Of a stretch of DNA of 29,910 nt, positions 7,713-15,398 are shown piece after piece; the first letter of the stretch is position 1; each line of letters begins with the position of its first letter. The DNA lies in contig JACJZA010000026.1 in NCBI GenBank assembly GCA_020635825.1, positions 1 through 29,910 of the forward strand, read 5' to 3'. The position numbers were made by a program, and so were the translations under genes. Origin of the DNA: Flavobacteriales bacterium (lineage in GTDB: Bacteria; Bacteroidota; Bacteroidia; Flavobacteriales_E; Vicingaceae). The notes below the pieces were generated by a model. That model worked only from the letters and a program-made list of their open reading frames with translations. It had not been told where the DNA came from and ran no database searches.

Positions 7713-9158
7713 TCAGCTTTTCTTTTTGCTAATCAACCATAAACCAACAAAGGTCAAAAATCCATTTACAATTAATATTTCAAAATTAAACTTATAACCA
7801 TTGAATAATACTTCGCTATACATATTTAAAAGAAAGCTTAAAACAGGTGAAACAATACAAATTATTGGAACCCAATTATCTTTCACTATCCGTTTAGTAT
7901 ACAAACCAAATGCATAGAGCCCTAATAATGGCCCATAGGTATAACCTGCTGCTTTAAACAAAGAGCTGATAACACTTTCATCACTAATAAGATTAAAAAT
8001 TAATATTACAACAAACAACACAAAAGACATAAGCACATGTACTCTTTTTCTTAATCTTATTTTCTTGTTTTCAGGCTGATTATCTACATCTAAATAATCG
8101 ACACACACAGAAGTAGTTAATGATGTAAGAGCAGAATCGGCACTAGAATAAGCTGCCGCTATTAACCCTAAAATAAAAAATACTCCGGCAGCAGTACTTA
8201 AATGTTCTGAAGCTATTAGAGGAAATAAATTATCTGTCCGTTCAGGTATAACAAGCCCCAGTTTGTTGGCATACAAAAACAATAAAGCTCCCAAGATTAA
8301 AAATGCCAAATTCACAAAAATCAACACCACACTGAAGGAATACATATTCTTCTTTGCATCTGTTATGTTTTTACAAGTAAGGTTTTTTTGCATCATATCC
8401 TGATCCAAACCTGTCATCACAATTGTAATGAACATTCCACTTAAAAAATTCTTCACAAAATGCCTTTTATCATTCCAGTCATCAAAAAAGAAGATTTGGG
8501 AGTAATCACTTTCTTTAACTGAAGAAATTAAACCAGAAAAACTCAACTCTAACTTATCAGAAATCATATAAATAGTAATACCAACTGCTATTAGCATAAA
8601 AAGAGTTTGAAGAGTATCTGTCCAAACAATGGTTTTAATTCCTCCTTTAAAAGTGTACAACCAAATAAGTAATATAGTAAGAGCCACAGTTATAAAAAAA
8701 GGAACTCCCCATTGATTAAACACCAATATTTGTAACACATTGGCTACCAAAAATAATCTAAATGAGGCTCCAATTGTTCTTGATAGCAAGAAAAATGAAG
8801 CCCCTGTTTTGTAAGATTGATTCCCAAATCTATCCTTTAAATAGCTGTAAATGGAAATTAGGTTTAAACGATAATAAAGTGGCATTAATACTTGAGCTAT
8901 AACAACATAACCAAAAAAATACCCCAACACTACTTGCATATAGGAAAATTGACTAACTCCTACCCAACCCGGCACGGAAATAAAAGTAACCCCGGAAAGA
9001 GATGCTCCAATCATTCCAAATGCCACTAAATACCATGGAGATTGATGTTTACCAATGAAAAAAGTAGAATTGTCGGCTTGTTTAGAAGTGAAATGAGAAA
9101 TGATCATTAAGACCAAAAAATAAAGCAGAACAAAACCAATTACTAAGAGAGGAGACAT
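7713..9158 (-). CDS. Sodium:solute symporter family (SSS) permease
   Basis: The 481-residue protein is built from about 13 transmembrane segments, typical for the SSS (TC 2.A.21) family. Family landmarks include GASLSGVTFISVPGWVG (about 51-67), the KGGIKTIVWTDTLQ segment in the middle (about 171-184), the conserved SADSALTSLTT region (about 340-350) that contributes to the sodium site in this fold, and a GLYAFGLY motif near the C-terminus. It should couple sodium influx to uptake of an organic solute at the inner membrane; the substrate cannot be read from sequence (this family includes sugar, amino-acid, sialic-acid and vitamin carriers). It is divergent from recR, with a 17-bp palindrome close to its start codon, and is apparently monocistronic. 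Confidence 0.9.
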   Translation of the reverse strand: MSPLLVIGFVLLYFLVLMIISHFTSKQADNSTFFIGKHQSPWYLVAFGMIGASLSGVTFISVPGWVGVSQFSYMQVVLGYFFGYVVIAQVLMPLYYRLNLISIYSYLKDRFGNQSYKTGASFFLLSRTIGASFRLFLVANVLQILVFNQWGVPFFITVALTILLIWLYTFKGGIKTIVWTDTLQTLFMLIAVGITIYMISDKLELSFSGLISSVKESDYSQIFFFDDWNDKRHFVKNFLSGMFITIVMTGLDQDMMQKNLTCKNITDAKKNMYSFSVVLIFVNLAFLILGALLFLYANKLGLVIPERTDNLFPLIASEHLSTAAGVFFILGLIAAAYSSADSALTSLTTSVCVDYLDVDNQPENKKIRLRKRVHVLMSFVLFVVILIFNLISDESVISSLFKAAGYTYGPLLGLYAFGLYTKRIVKDNWVPIICIVSPVLSFLLNMYSEVLFNGYKFNFEILIVNGFLTFVGLWLISKKKS

Positions 9159-9169
9159 AAGTGTTTATA

Positions 9170-9186
9170 ACATTTGAAACAAATGT
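9170..9186. promoter_or_regulatory. 17-bp palindrome in the symporter/recR intergenic region (possible operator)
   Basis: ACATTTG (9170-9176) and CAAATGT (9180-9186) form a perfect 7-bp inverted repeat around AAA. It lies 11 bases upstream of the symporter ATG (9158), within its likely leader or promoter. Size and placement fit a dimeric repressor site, but a short RNA hairpin or chance in AT-rich DNA are alternatives. Confidence 0.35.
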
Positions 9187-9220
9187 GCCTATATTTTCTT
9201 TTTTATAAAGTGTAAGATTG

Positions 9221-9228
9221 TAATTTTG
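9221..9228 (+). promoter_or_regulatory. Possible -7 promoter box for recR
   Basis: TAATTTTG at this position matches the TAnnTTTG consensus and lies 25 bases before the recR ATG. A clear -33 TTG is not seen at about 19 bases upstream (only a T run), so the call is weak. Confidence 0.4.
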
Positions 9229-9253
9229 ATAAACAATTTATTGTTGACATCGA

Positions 9254-9871
9254 ATGCAAATTCCTTCAAATGCTTTTAACAATGCTGTAGACCAGCTTTC
9301 TTCTTTACCTGGAATTGGTAAAAAAACAGCGTTACGCTTGGTTTTACACCTTCTTAATCGCCCTTCCAACGATATAAAATTATTTGGAAACTCATTTACA
9401 GAATTAGCAGAACAAATCAACTATTGTCAGAATTGTTTTTACATTTCTGAATCTACTCATTGTTCTATTTGCAACAACCCTTCTCGAACAGAAAACATTG
9501 TTTGTGTGGTAGAAAACGTATTAGATGTAATTGCCATCGAAAATACCAACCAATTTAAAGGAAAATATCATGTTTTAGGTGGTATTATTTCACCAATGGA
9601 AGGCATAGGTCCGAGTGATATTAAAATAAATGAACTCATTGAACGAGTTAAAAGTAATCAAACAGAAGAGTTGATTATGGCTCTAAGCACCACGATGGAA
9701 GGTGATGCAACTAATTTTTACATCTATAAAAAGCTAAAAGATACCGGGGTAAAGATTTCAACTATTGCACGTGGTATAGGTATTGGTGATGAACTTGAAT
9801 ACACCGATGAATTAACCCTTGGTCGCTCTATTATTAATCGTATTCCTTTTGAAAATACTTTGACCTTATAA
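9254..9871 (+). CDS. recR: Recombination mediator protein RecR
   Basis: The 205-residue length and domain order are those of RecR: an N-terminal helix-hairpin-helix (SLPGIGKKTALRLVLHLL, about 17-34), a four-cysteine zinc finger (C58, C61, C70, C73 in CQNCFYISESTHCSIC), and a TOPRIM domain from about 81 (VCVVENVLDV...GGIISPMEGIGPSD). The end RGIGIGDELEYTDELTLGRSI matches the RecR C-terminus. RecR acts with RecO (and RecF) to load RecA onto SSB-coated DNA at gaps during cytoplasmic recombinational repair. Its stop codon is followed directly by the ATG of the glycosyltransferase gene with no spacer, so the two are probably translated from one transcript. Confidence 0.97.
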   Translation: MQIPSNAFNNAVDQLSSLPGIGKKTALRLVLHLLNRPSNDIKLFGNSFTELAEQINYCQNCFYISESTHCSICNNPSRTENIVCVVENVLDVIAIENTNQFKGKYHVLGGIISPMEGIGPSDIKINELIERVKSNQTEELIMALSTTMEGDATNFYIYKKLKDTGVKISTIARGIGIGDELEYTDELTLGRSIINRIPFENTLTL

Positions 9872-11440
9872 ATGAAGCTATCAATTATCATAGTTAATTA
9901 TAATGTCAGGTATTTTTTGGAGCAATGTCTTCATTCTGTATTTAAAGCCACAAAAAATATTGATGCAGAAGTATTTGTGGTAGATAATGATTCTTATGAT
10001 GACTCTATGGAAATGGTAAAAAATCAGTTTCCTGAAGTTATTAGAATTGAAAACAAAAAAAATGTAGGTTTTTCTAAAGCTAACAATCAAGCAATTAGTG
10101 CTGCCAAAGGTGAATATGTTTTATTACTCAATCCTGATACCGTTGTGGAAGAAGATGCTTTTGAAAAGTGCATTAATTTCATGGATAAAACCCCCAACGC
10201 GGGTGGTTTAGGAGTAAAAATGATAGATGGCAATGGGGTATTTTTGCCTGAATCAAAAAGAGGATTACCCACTCCATCTGTTTCGTTTTACAAAATTTTC
10301 GGACTATCTTCCATTTTTCCAAAATCTAAAAAATTTGCCAAATATCATTTAGGATATTTAAATGATGATGAAATAAATGAAATTGAAATTTTATCAGGAG
10401 CCTATATGTGGATGAGAAAAAGTGTGCTAGATAAAATAGGTTATTTAGACGAAAGTTTTTTCATGTATGGAGAAGATATTGACCTCTCTTACCGAATTAT
10501 AAAAGCAGGTTATAAAAACTACTATTTCCCTGAAACTAAAATTATCCACTACAAAGGAGAAAGTACCAAAAAAGGAAGTATTAATTATGTGTTTGTGTTC
10601 TACAATGCCATGATTATTTTCTCTAAAAAACATTTTGCCAGCAATGCTAAAGCTTTTTCTTTTTTCATCAATATTGCTATCTATTTAAGAGCTCTGTTGG
10701 CAATTATAGTTCGATTTATAAAAACGATACGGCTTCCCTTGTTTGATGTGGCGATAATCTCCTTGGTTTTAATGATTTTAAATGAATTAAAACCATTCTT
10801 TGGCTTTCCCAATCAAATTGCATTTTCGAACAATTATGGACTACTCAATGTGTTAGCAGTTATTGGCTCATTTTTGATTGGAATAGCACTCACAAAAGGA
10901 TATGCTTCAACGGTTAAGTTAAATCAAACCTTTTTAGGTGTAGTAATTGGAGCTGTTATATTATTTTGTACAAACGTTTTTTTTCCACATGGATATTCAT
11001 TTTCTAATAAATTCTTAATTAGCATAATAGCAGGAATTACCTTCTTAATTCCTTTAATAAGATTAGTGCTTAATTATTTTAATCAACTTAAAGTAAGAAA
11101 GAATAACAAAAAAGTATTTGCAATCTCAGGACATGAATCTTTTATTAATGAAGCTGCTTCTAAAATCCAACTTAAAAATCCGAATGCAGAAATACTTAAC
11201 ATTAAACCTGACAATAATTACCAAGCCGGTGATGCAAAAATCTACATTGCAAAAAGTTATCAACTACCCGATATAAATGAAATATATAATGTTAGTGAAG
11301 TAGTTTTTTCTTCAGAAGACAATAGTTATAAGGAAATCATTGATAAAATGGTTAAAACCAAAAATAAATTTATTGACTTTAAAATATTCCATCCAAAGCG
11401 TTTTATCATCGGAAGTCAATCTATTGAAAAAATATCTTAA
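9872..11440 (+). CDS. GT2-family glycosyltransferase fused to five membrane spans and a Rossmann-like tail
   Basis: Residues 1 to about 235 are a GT-A family 2 domain: MKLSIIIVNYNVRYFL, FVVDNDS (35-41), NVGFSKANN (64-72), the metal-site region LLNPDTVVEEDAF (85-97) and the acid/base region MYGEDIDLSYR (198-208). This subgroup resembles rhamnosyltransferase-like enzymes. Five hydrophobic segments follow at about 263-283, 290-308, 322-343, 352-371 and 381-402. The last 110 residues (from about 413, KKVFAISGHESFI) look like a soluble alpha/beta nucleotide-binding-type domain, with VSEVVFSSEDNSY and ending FKIFHPKRFIIGS. That tail recalls the cytoplasmic domains of CapD- or WcaJ-type polysaccharide enzymes but lacks an obvious catalytic motif. 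It probably builds an envelope polysaccharide or lipid-linked sugar. Donor and acceptor are unknown. Confidence 0.88.
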   Translation: MKLSIIIVNYNVRYFLEQCLHSVFKATKNIDAEVFVVDNDSYDDSMEMVKNQFPEVIRIENKKNVGFSKANNQAISAAKGEYVLLLNPDTVVEEDAFEKCINFMDKTPNAGGLGVKMIDGNGVFLPESKRGLPTPSVSFYKIFGLSSIFPKSKKFAKYHLGYLNDDEINEIEILSGAYMWMRKSVLDKIGYLDESFFMYGEDIDLSYRIIKAGYKNYYFPETKIIHYKGESTKKGSINYVFVFYNAMIIFSKKHFASNAKAFSFFINIAIYLRALLAIIVRFIKTIRLPLFDVAIISLVLMILNELKPFFGFPNQIAFSNNYGLLNVLAVIGSFLIGIALTKGYASTVKLNQTFLGVVIGAVILFCTNVFFPHGYSFSNKFLISIIAGITFLIPLIRLVLNYFNQLKVRKNNKKVFAISGHESFINEAASKIQLKNPNAEILNIKPDNNYQAGDAKIYIAKSYQLPDINEIYNVSEVVFSSEDNSYKEIIDKMVKTKNKFIDFKIFHPKRFIIGSQSIEKIS

Positions 11441-11456
11441 AAATTTATAGACAATC

Positions 11457-11490
11457 TTTTCGTTTTCAGCTAATTTATCGTTTACTTTTG
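11457..11490 (+). promoter_or_regulatory. Probable promoter of the serC operon
   Basis: TACTTTTG at 11483-11490 matches the Bacteroidota -7 box TAnnTTTG. TTTTCG at 11457-11462, 20 bases upstream, is an imperfect -33 element. Transcription would begin near 11497, giving a leader of about 29 A-rich bases before the serC ATG at 11526. Confidence 0.5.
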
Positions 11491-11525
11491 CCTTGAATTT
11501 TAAACGCCTCAAAATTTAAAAAATC

Positions 11526-12599
11526 ATGTCAAAAGTTCATAATTTTAGTGCTGGTCCTTGTATTCTTCCTCAAGAAGTGTTAAAGCAAGCATCAGAAGCA
11601 GTAATTAATTTCAACAACTTAAATCTTTCATTAATTGAAATCTCTCACAGAAGTAAAGATTTTATTGAAGTGATGGATAAAGCACAAGCTTTAGTAAAGG
11701 AATTATTAGGAGTACCTGAAGGATACTCTGTTCTTTTTCTTCAAGGAGGTGCTAGTTTAGGTTTTTTAAAAGTACCTTACAACTTCATGAAACAAGGAGG
11801 TTCTGCTGCTTATCTTAACACCGGAACTTGGGCAAACAAAGCTCAAAAAGAAGCAACTAGATTAGGAGAAGTTATTGAAGTAGCTAGTTCTAAAGATAAA
11901 AACTACAACTATATTCCTAAAAACTTTCAAATCCCGGGAGGAGCTGACTATTTACATATTACAACTAACAATACCATTTTTGGAACACAATTAAAAAATA
12001 TTCCAATTAGCCGTATTCCTGTTATTGCTGATATGTCTTCAGACATTTTCAGCAAAAAAATCAATGTAAGTCAATTTGATATGATTTATGCAGGAGCTCA
12101 AAAAAATATGGGACCTGCAGGAACTACTCTATACATAGTTAAAGACAGTGCATTAGGTAAAACAGGAAGAGAAATTCCTACGATGCTAGATTTACAAACA
12201 CACATTAAAAAGGAGTCGATGTTTAATACACCTCCGGTATTTGCTGTGTATGTATCGATGCTAACCTTACAATGGTTAAAAGATAATGGCGGAGTTGAAT
12301 GGATTGAAGGTGTTAATCAACAAAAAGCTGATTTATTATACAACGAAATTGACAACAATCCATTATTTGAAGGTACAGCTAACACCGTTGATAGATCTAA
12401 CATGAATGCCACCTTTGTGCTTACCAATGAAGGACTGAAAGATGAATTTGATAAAATGTGGCAAGCAGCCAATATTAGTGGAATTAAGGGACACAGAGAT
12501 GTAGGCGGATATAGAGCATCAATGTATAATGCACTACCATTAGAAAGTGTTCAAGCATTGGTAGATGTAATGAAAGAATTTGGTCAAAAATTTGGATAA
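11526..12599 (+). CDS. serC: Phosphoserine aminotransferase SerC
   Basis: The 357-residue protein begins MSKVHNFSAGPCILPQEVL, the SerC signature, and has the PLP-binding lysine K193 in YAGAQKNMGPAGTT. FLQGGASLGF (71-80) contacts the cofactor phosphate, and the C-terminal HRDVGGYRASMYNA substrate segment is present. SerC transaminates 3-phosphohydroxypyruvate with glutamate to give phosphoserine, the second step of serine synthesis. It also can act in pyridoxal phosphate synthesis in some bacteria. The start is fixed by the family N-terminus and an A-rich leader. The dehydrogenase for the preceding step follows 16 bases downstream. Length and motifs are complete. Confidence 0.97.
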   Translation: MSKVHNFSAGPCILPQEVLKQASEAVINFNNLNLSLIEISHRSKDFIEVMDKAQALVKELLGVPEGYSVLFLQGGASLGFLKVPYNFMKQGGSAAYLNTGTWANKAQKEATRLGEVIEVASSKDKNYNYIPKNFQIPGGADYLHITTNNTIFGTQLKNIPISRIPVIADMSSDIFSKKINVSQFDMIYAGAQKNMGPAGTTLYIVKDSALGKTGREIPTMLDLQTHIKKESMFNTPPVFAVYVSMLTLQWLKDNGGVEWIEGVNQQKADLLYNEIDNNPLFEGTANTVDRSNMNATFVLTNEGLKDEFDKMWQAANISGIKGHRDVGGYRASMYNALPLESVQALVDVMKEFGQKFG

Positions 12600-12615
12600 A
12601 ACTCAATATTAAAAA

Positions 12616-13569
12616 ATGAAAATTTTAGCAAACGATGGCATTTCTGCCATGGGTAAAAAACAATTAGAAGAAAACGGATTTACAGTTGTTACGGAAACTG
12701 TTCCTCAAGAAAATTTAATCAACGAAATTAATAAAGAAGGATACGTTGCTTTATTAGTGAGAAGTGCAACTAAAGTTCGTACTGACATTATTGATGCCTG
12801 CCCAAGCTTGAAATTAATCGGACGTGGTGGTGTTGGAATGGATAATATTGATGTCGAACATGCACGTGAAAAAGGATTACATGTTATTAATACACCTGCT
12901 TCTTCATCACAATCTGTAGCAGAACAAGTAATGGCTCATCTTTTTAGCTGTGCTCGTTTTTTATATGATTCTAATCGTCACATGCCAATTGATGGTGTTT
13001 CTAATTTTAACGGATTAAAAAAGAAATATGGTAAAGGAATAGAATTACGTGGAAAAACTATTGGAATTATAGGTTTTGGAAGAATTGGACAAGCGACAGC
13101 TAAATACGCGCTAGGTTGTGGAATGAACATCATAGCATTTGACCCATATATGGAAAAAGCGACCATCAAAGTTGAAGTAGCTAACCAAACAGTAAATGTA
13201 GATATTAAGACATCTTCTATGGAAGAGTTGTTGGGCAATTCGGATTTCATTACCATGCATATTCCAGCACAAGCTGATGGAAAGCCTGTTATTGGTAATA
13301 ATGAATTTTCAAAAATGAAAGATGGAGCAATAGTTGTAAATGCAGCTCGTGGTGGTGTAATTGATGAAGATGCATTGATTGAAAATTTAAATTCTGGAAA
13401 AGTTGCACATGCAGCTCTTGATGTATTTGTTAACGAACCTACCCCTCGTGAAGATTTGTTAAAGCACCCAAAAATTTCTTTAACACCTCATACCGGTGCT
13501 GCCACTTTAGAAGCTCAGGATAGAATTGGAGAAGAATTAGCTAGTCAAATTAAAGAATTACTTGGATAA
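12616..13569 (+). CDS. serA: D-3-phosphoglycerate dehydrogenase, short form without ACT domain
   Basis: This 317-residue D-2-hydroxyacid dehydrogenase has the NAD-binding motif GFGRIG (G153, G155, G158) with the acidic residue in AFDPY, and the catalytic trio R245 (NAARGGVIDE), E274 (VNEPTP) and H292 (TPHTGA). GRGGVGMDNIDVEHA (69-83) is typical of phosphoglycerate dehydrogenases. It should oxidise 3-phosphoglycerate to 3-phosphohydroxypyruvate, the first step of serine synthesis. It ends just after the catalytic domain, so it lacks the ACT and intervening domains that give serine feedback inhibition in longer SerA types. The position directly after serC supports this substrate over other 2-hydroxyacids. 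It is followed by an inserted GxxExxY cassette. Confidence 0.92.
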   Translation: MKILANDGISAMGKKQLEENGFTVVTETVPQENLINEINKEGYVALLVRSATKVRTDIIDACPSLKLIGRGGVGMDNIDVEHAREKGLHVINTPASSSQSVAEQVMAHLFSCARFLYDSNRHMPIDGVSNFNGLKKKYGKGIELRGKTIGIIGFGRIGQATAKYALGCGMNIIAFDPYMEKATIKVEVANQTVNVDIKTSSMEELLGNSDFITMHIPAQADGKPVIGNNEFSKMKDGAIVVNAARGGVIDEDALIENLNSGKVAHAALDVFVNEPTPREDLLKHPKISLTPHTGAATLEAQDRIGEELASQIKELLG

Positions 13570-13573
13570 CTTA

Positions 13574-14040
13574 TAAACCACATAGACATTATAGCAGTTG
13601 ACTTTAACTCAAAAATATCTTGACGAATTAACTTATGAAGTTGTTGGAGCAGCTATTGAAGTTCATAAAGTTATGGGAAAGGGATTATTAGAAAGTGTTT
13701 ATCATGAATGTTTAAAAGAAGAGTTGAACCATAGAAAAATAAATTTTTTATCAGAGTTCAACATTCCTGTTACATACCGAAATAAAGAATTAGAAATTGC
13801 TTTTAGATGTGATTTGTATATTGAAAATTGTTTAGTTGTTGAATTAAAAGCTGTTCAAGACTATGCCCCTATCTTTGAAGCGCAGCTTCTTAACTATATG
13901 AAACTTTTAAAAGCTCCAAAGGGAATTTTAATCAATTTTAATTGTAATAACATTTTTCATGAAGGTCAAAAAACATTTGTTAATGAATATTTTAGCCAAC
14001 TTCCTAAATAATAAAATTATTTATGTTACTATGTGGTTTA
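13574..14040. mobile_element. GxxExxY cassette bounded by a perfect 12-bp inverted repeat
   Basis: TAAACCACATAG at 13574-13585 and its exact reverse complement CTATGTGGTTTA at 14029-14040 bracket the GxxExxY gene. The similarity weakens just inside (ACAT on both arms). The left end lies 4 bases after the serA stop and the right end 19 bases before the DUF1015 ATG. Removing the whole segment would leave serA and the next gene about 23 bases apart, like the other spacings in this operon. No convincing target-site duplication is visible. GxxExxY genes are known inside 23S rRNA intervening sequences and in similar insert-like settings, so this is likely a small mobile or once-mobile unit. Confidence 0.6.
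13598..14011 (+). CDS. GxxExxY family protein (PD-(D/E)XK nuclease-like)
   Basis: The 137-residue protein carries the naming motif G29-x2-E32-x2-Y35 (GKGLLESVY) preceded by VVGAAIEVHKVMG. A PD-(D/E)XK-like core follows: D72 in FRCDLYIE, E82-x-K84 in VVELKA, and Q96 in EAQLLNYMKLL, ending GILINFN. The family is grouped with PD-(D/E)XK nucleases and is found in intervening sequences of 23S rRNA genes; its activity is not established. Translation probably starts at TTG (13598): an in-frame TAG stands two codons upstream and the first in-frame ATG is too late, in the motif region. It is enclosed by a perfect 12-bp inverted repeat and has no functional link with the serine genes around it. Confidence 0.88.
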   Translation: MTLTQKYLDELTYEVVGAAIEVHKVMGKGLLESVYHECLKEELNHRKINFLSEFNIPVTYRNKELEIAFRCDLYIENCLVVELKAVQDYAPIFEAQLLNYMKLLKAPKGILINFNCNNIFHEGQKTFVNEYFSQLPK

Positions 14041-14059
14041 ACCATAAACAAAATATAAG

Positions 14060-15304
14060 ATGGCTAAAATAGTCCCTTTTAAAGCCATAAGACCAACCAG
14101 AGATAAAGCCTATTTAGTTTCTTCCATGCCAGCTTATATTTATCCTAAGCACTTACTAGAAGCTAAATTAGAAAGCAATCCTTATACATTTTTGCATGTA
14201 ATAAACCCAGAGTTTAGAGCCGACAACAAAACACAACCTAATACTGTTGAACGTTTTCAAAATGTCAGAGAAAAGTTTGATGAGTTTAATAATGAAGGTA
14301 TCTTTATTCAAGACAGTAAAGAAAGCTTCTACATTTATCGTCAAATAACAAAAACCAATACTTACGTTGGTTTAATTTCTGGTATTTCGGTTGATGATTA
14401 CCTTAATGGAAACATAAAAATACATGAGCACACTTTAACTCAACGTGAAGAAACGTTTAAACTATATCTAGATGTTTGCCAGTTCAACGCTGAGCCTGTC
14501 TTATTGACATATGAAGACAATCCAACTGTTGATACTATCATTAATAAATACATCAATACTCGTTCTGAATATGAGTTTTGTACTACTCACCATATCAAAC
14601 AAGACCTTTGGTTAGTGAATGATGAAAATGATATTTCTACTTTGGTAGAAGCTTTTAAGAATATCAAAAGCATTTATATTGCAGATGGACATCATCGTTC
14701 GGCTTCATCAGTATTGTATGCTCAAAGTAAAAGAGAGGAGAATCCTAATTACGACAAGGAATCAAAATTCAATTATTTCCTTTCATACTTAATTCCAGAA
14801 AGTAAATTGAATATAATAGAGTATAACAGAACGGTTAGTAGTTTGAACGAACATACTCCTGAAAGTTTTATAGAAGAGGTTAGTAAATCATTTGAGATAG
14901 ATGAAAAAATGACCACCTACTCTCCTATTAAAAAACATAACTTTTCAATGTATTTAGCAGGTAAATGGTATTCTTTAACTGCCAAAAAAGGGACTTACAA
15001 CGAAGATGATATTGTTGGAAATTTAGATGCAAGAATATTGACAGAAAATATTCTAAAACCAATTTTAGGCATTAAAGACCTGAAAACCGACAATAGAATT
15101 GAATTTATGGAAGGTACTCGAGGTGCTGAAGGACTTCAAATGAAAGTAGATAATGAGGAAGCTATTGTTGCTTTTGGTCTTTATCCGGTTTCTATAGAGC
15201 AATTAAAAGCAGTGGCGGATGCCAATAACATTATGCCCCCTAAAAGCACCTGGATAGAACCTAAAATGAGAAGTGGATTAACCATTTATAGTTTAGAGGA
15301 TTAA
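14060..15304 (+). CDS. DUF1015 family protein
   Basis: The 414-residue protein matches DUF1015: an N-terminal PFKAIRPTRDKAYLVSSMPA segment, NPYTFLHVINPEF (about 40-52), HEHTLTQREE (about 122-131), and the hallmark IADGHHRSASSVLY (DGHHRS at 209-214). Its biochemical function is unknown. Genes of this family are repeatedly found beside serA and serC in diverse bacteria and archaea, as here, which hints at a role linked to serine or 3-phosphoglycerate metabolism. It lies 90 bases from serA only because the GxxExxY cassette lies between them; without that insert it would be the third operon gene. The start ATG follows an A-rich leader. Family call firm, role inferred from context only. Confidence 0.9.
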   Translation: MAKIVPFKAIRPTRDKAYLVSSMPAYIYPKHLLEAKLESNPYTFLHVINPEFRADNKTQPNTVERFQNVREKFDEFNNEGIFIQDSKESFYIYRQITKTNTYVGLISGISVDDYLNGNIKIHEHTLTQREETFKLYLDVCQFNAEPVLLTYEDNPTVDTIINKYINTRSEYEFCTTHHIKQDLWLVNDENDISTLVEAFKNIKSIYIADGHHRSASSVLYAQSKREENPNYDKESKFNYFLSYLIPESKLNIIEYNRTVSSLNEHTPESFIEEVSKSFEIDEKMTTYSPIKKHNFSMYLAGKWYSLTAKKGTYNEDDIVGNLDARILTENILKPILGIKDLKTDNRIEFMEGTRGAEGLQMKVDNEEAIVAFGLYPVSIEQLKAVADANNIMPPKSTWIEPKMRSGLTIYSLED

Positions 15305-15317
15305 AATCACCTAAATT

Positions 15318-15384
15318 TGTCATGCTGAGCCTGTCGAAGTATAGACAAATTTTCTATTTATTCTTCGATAAACTCAGAATGACA
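15318..15384. repeat. Dispersed palindromic repeat (TGTCAT-CTGAG family), copy 1
   Basis: The left arm, 15318-15339, begins TGTCATGCTGAGC and ends TCGAAG. The right arm, 15363-15384, begins CTTCGATAAACTCAG and ends ATGACA. The arms are reverse complements at 18 of 22 positions. The element fills the gap between the DUF1015 gene and the next gene and would form a long hairpin in RNA. A related copy lies at 25078-25214. Such repeats are common between genes in Bacteroidota. Confidence 0.75.
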
Positions 15385-15398
15385 TAGAAAATAACAAA

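Noticed and set aside
12616..13569. Truncation of serA
   Set aside because: The 317-residue form ends cleanly after the catalytic domain with all catalytic residues, matching the known short class without an ACT domain, so it is not broken.
14489..14500. GCTGAGCCTGTC inside the DUF1015 gene matches the arm of the dispersed repeat at 15318
   Set aside because: Only 12 bases match, there is no partner arm, and the segment encodes a plausible family stretch (FNAEPVLLTYED), so it is likely chance.
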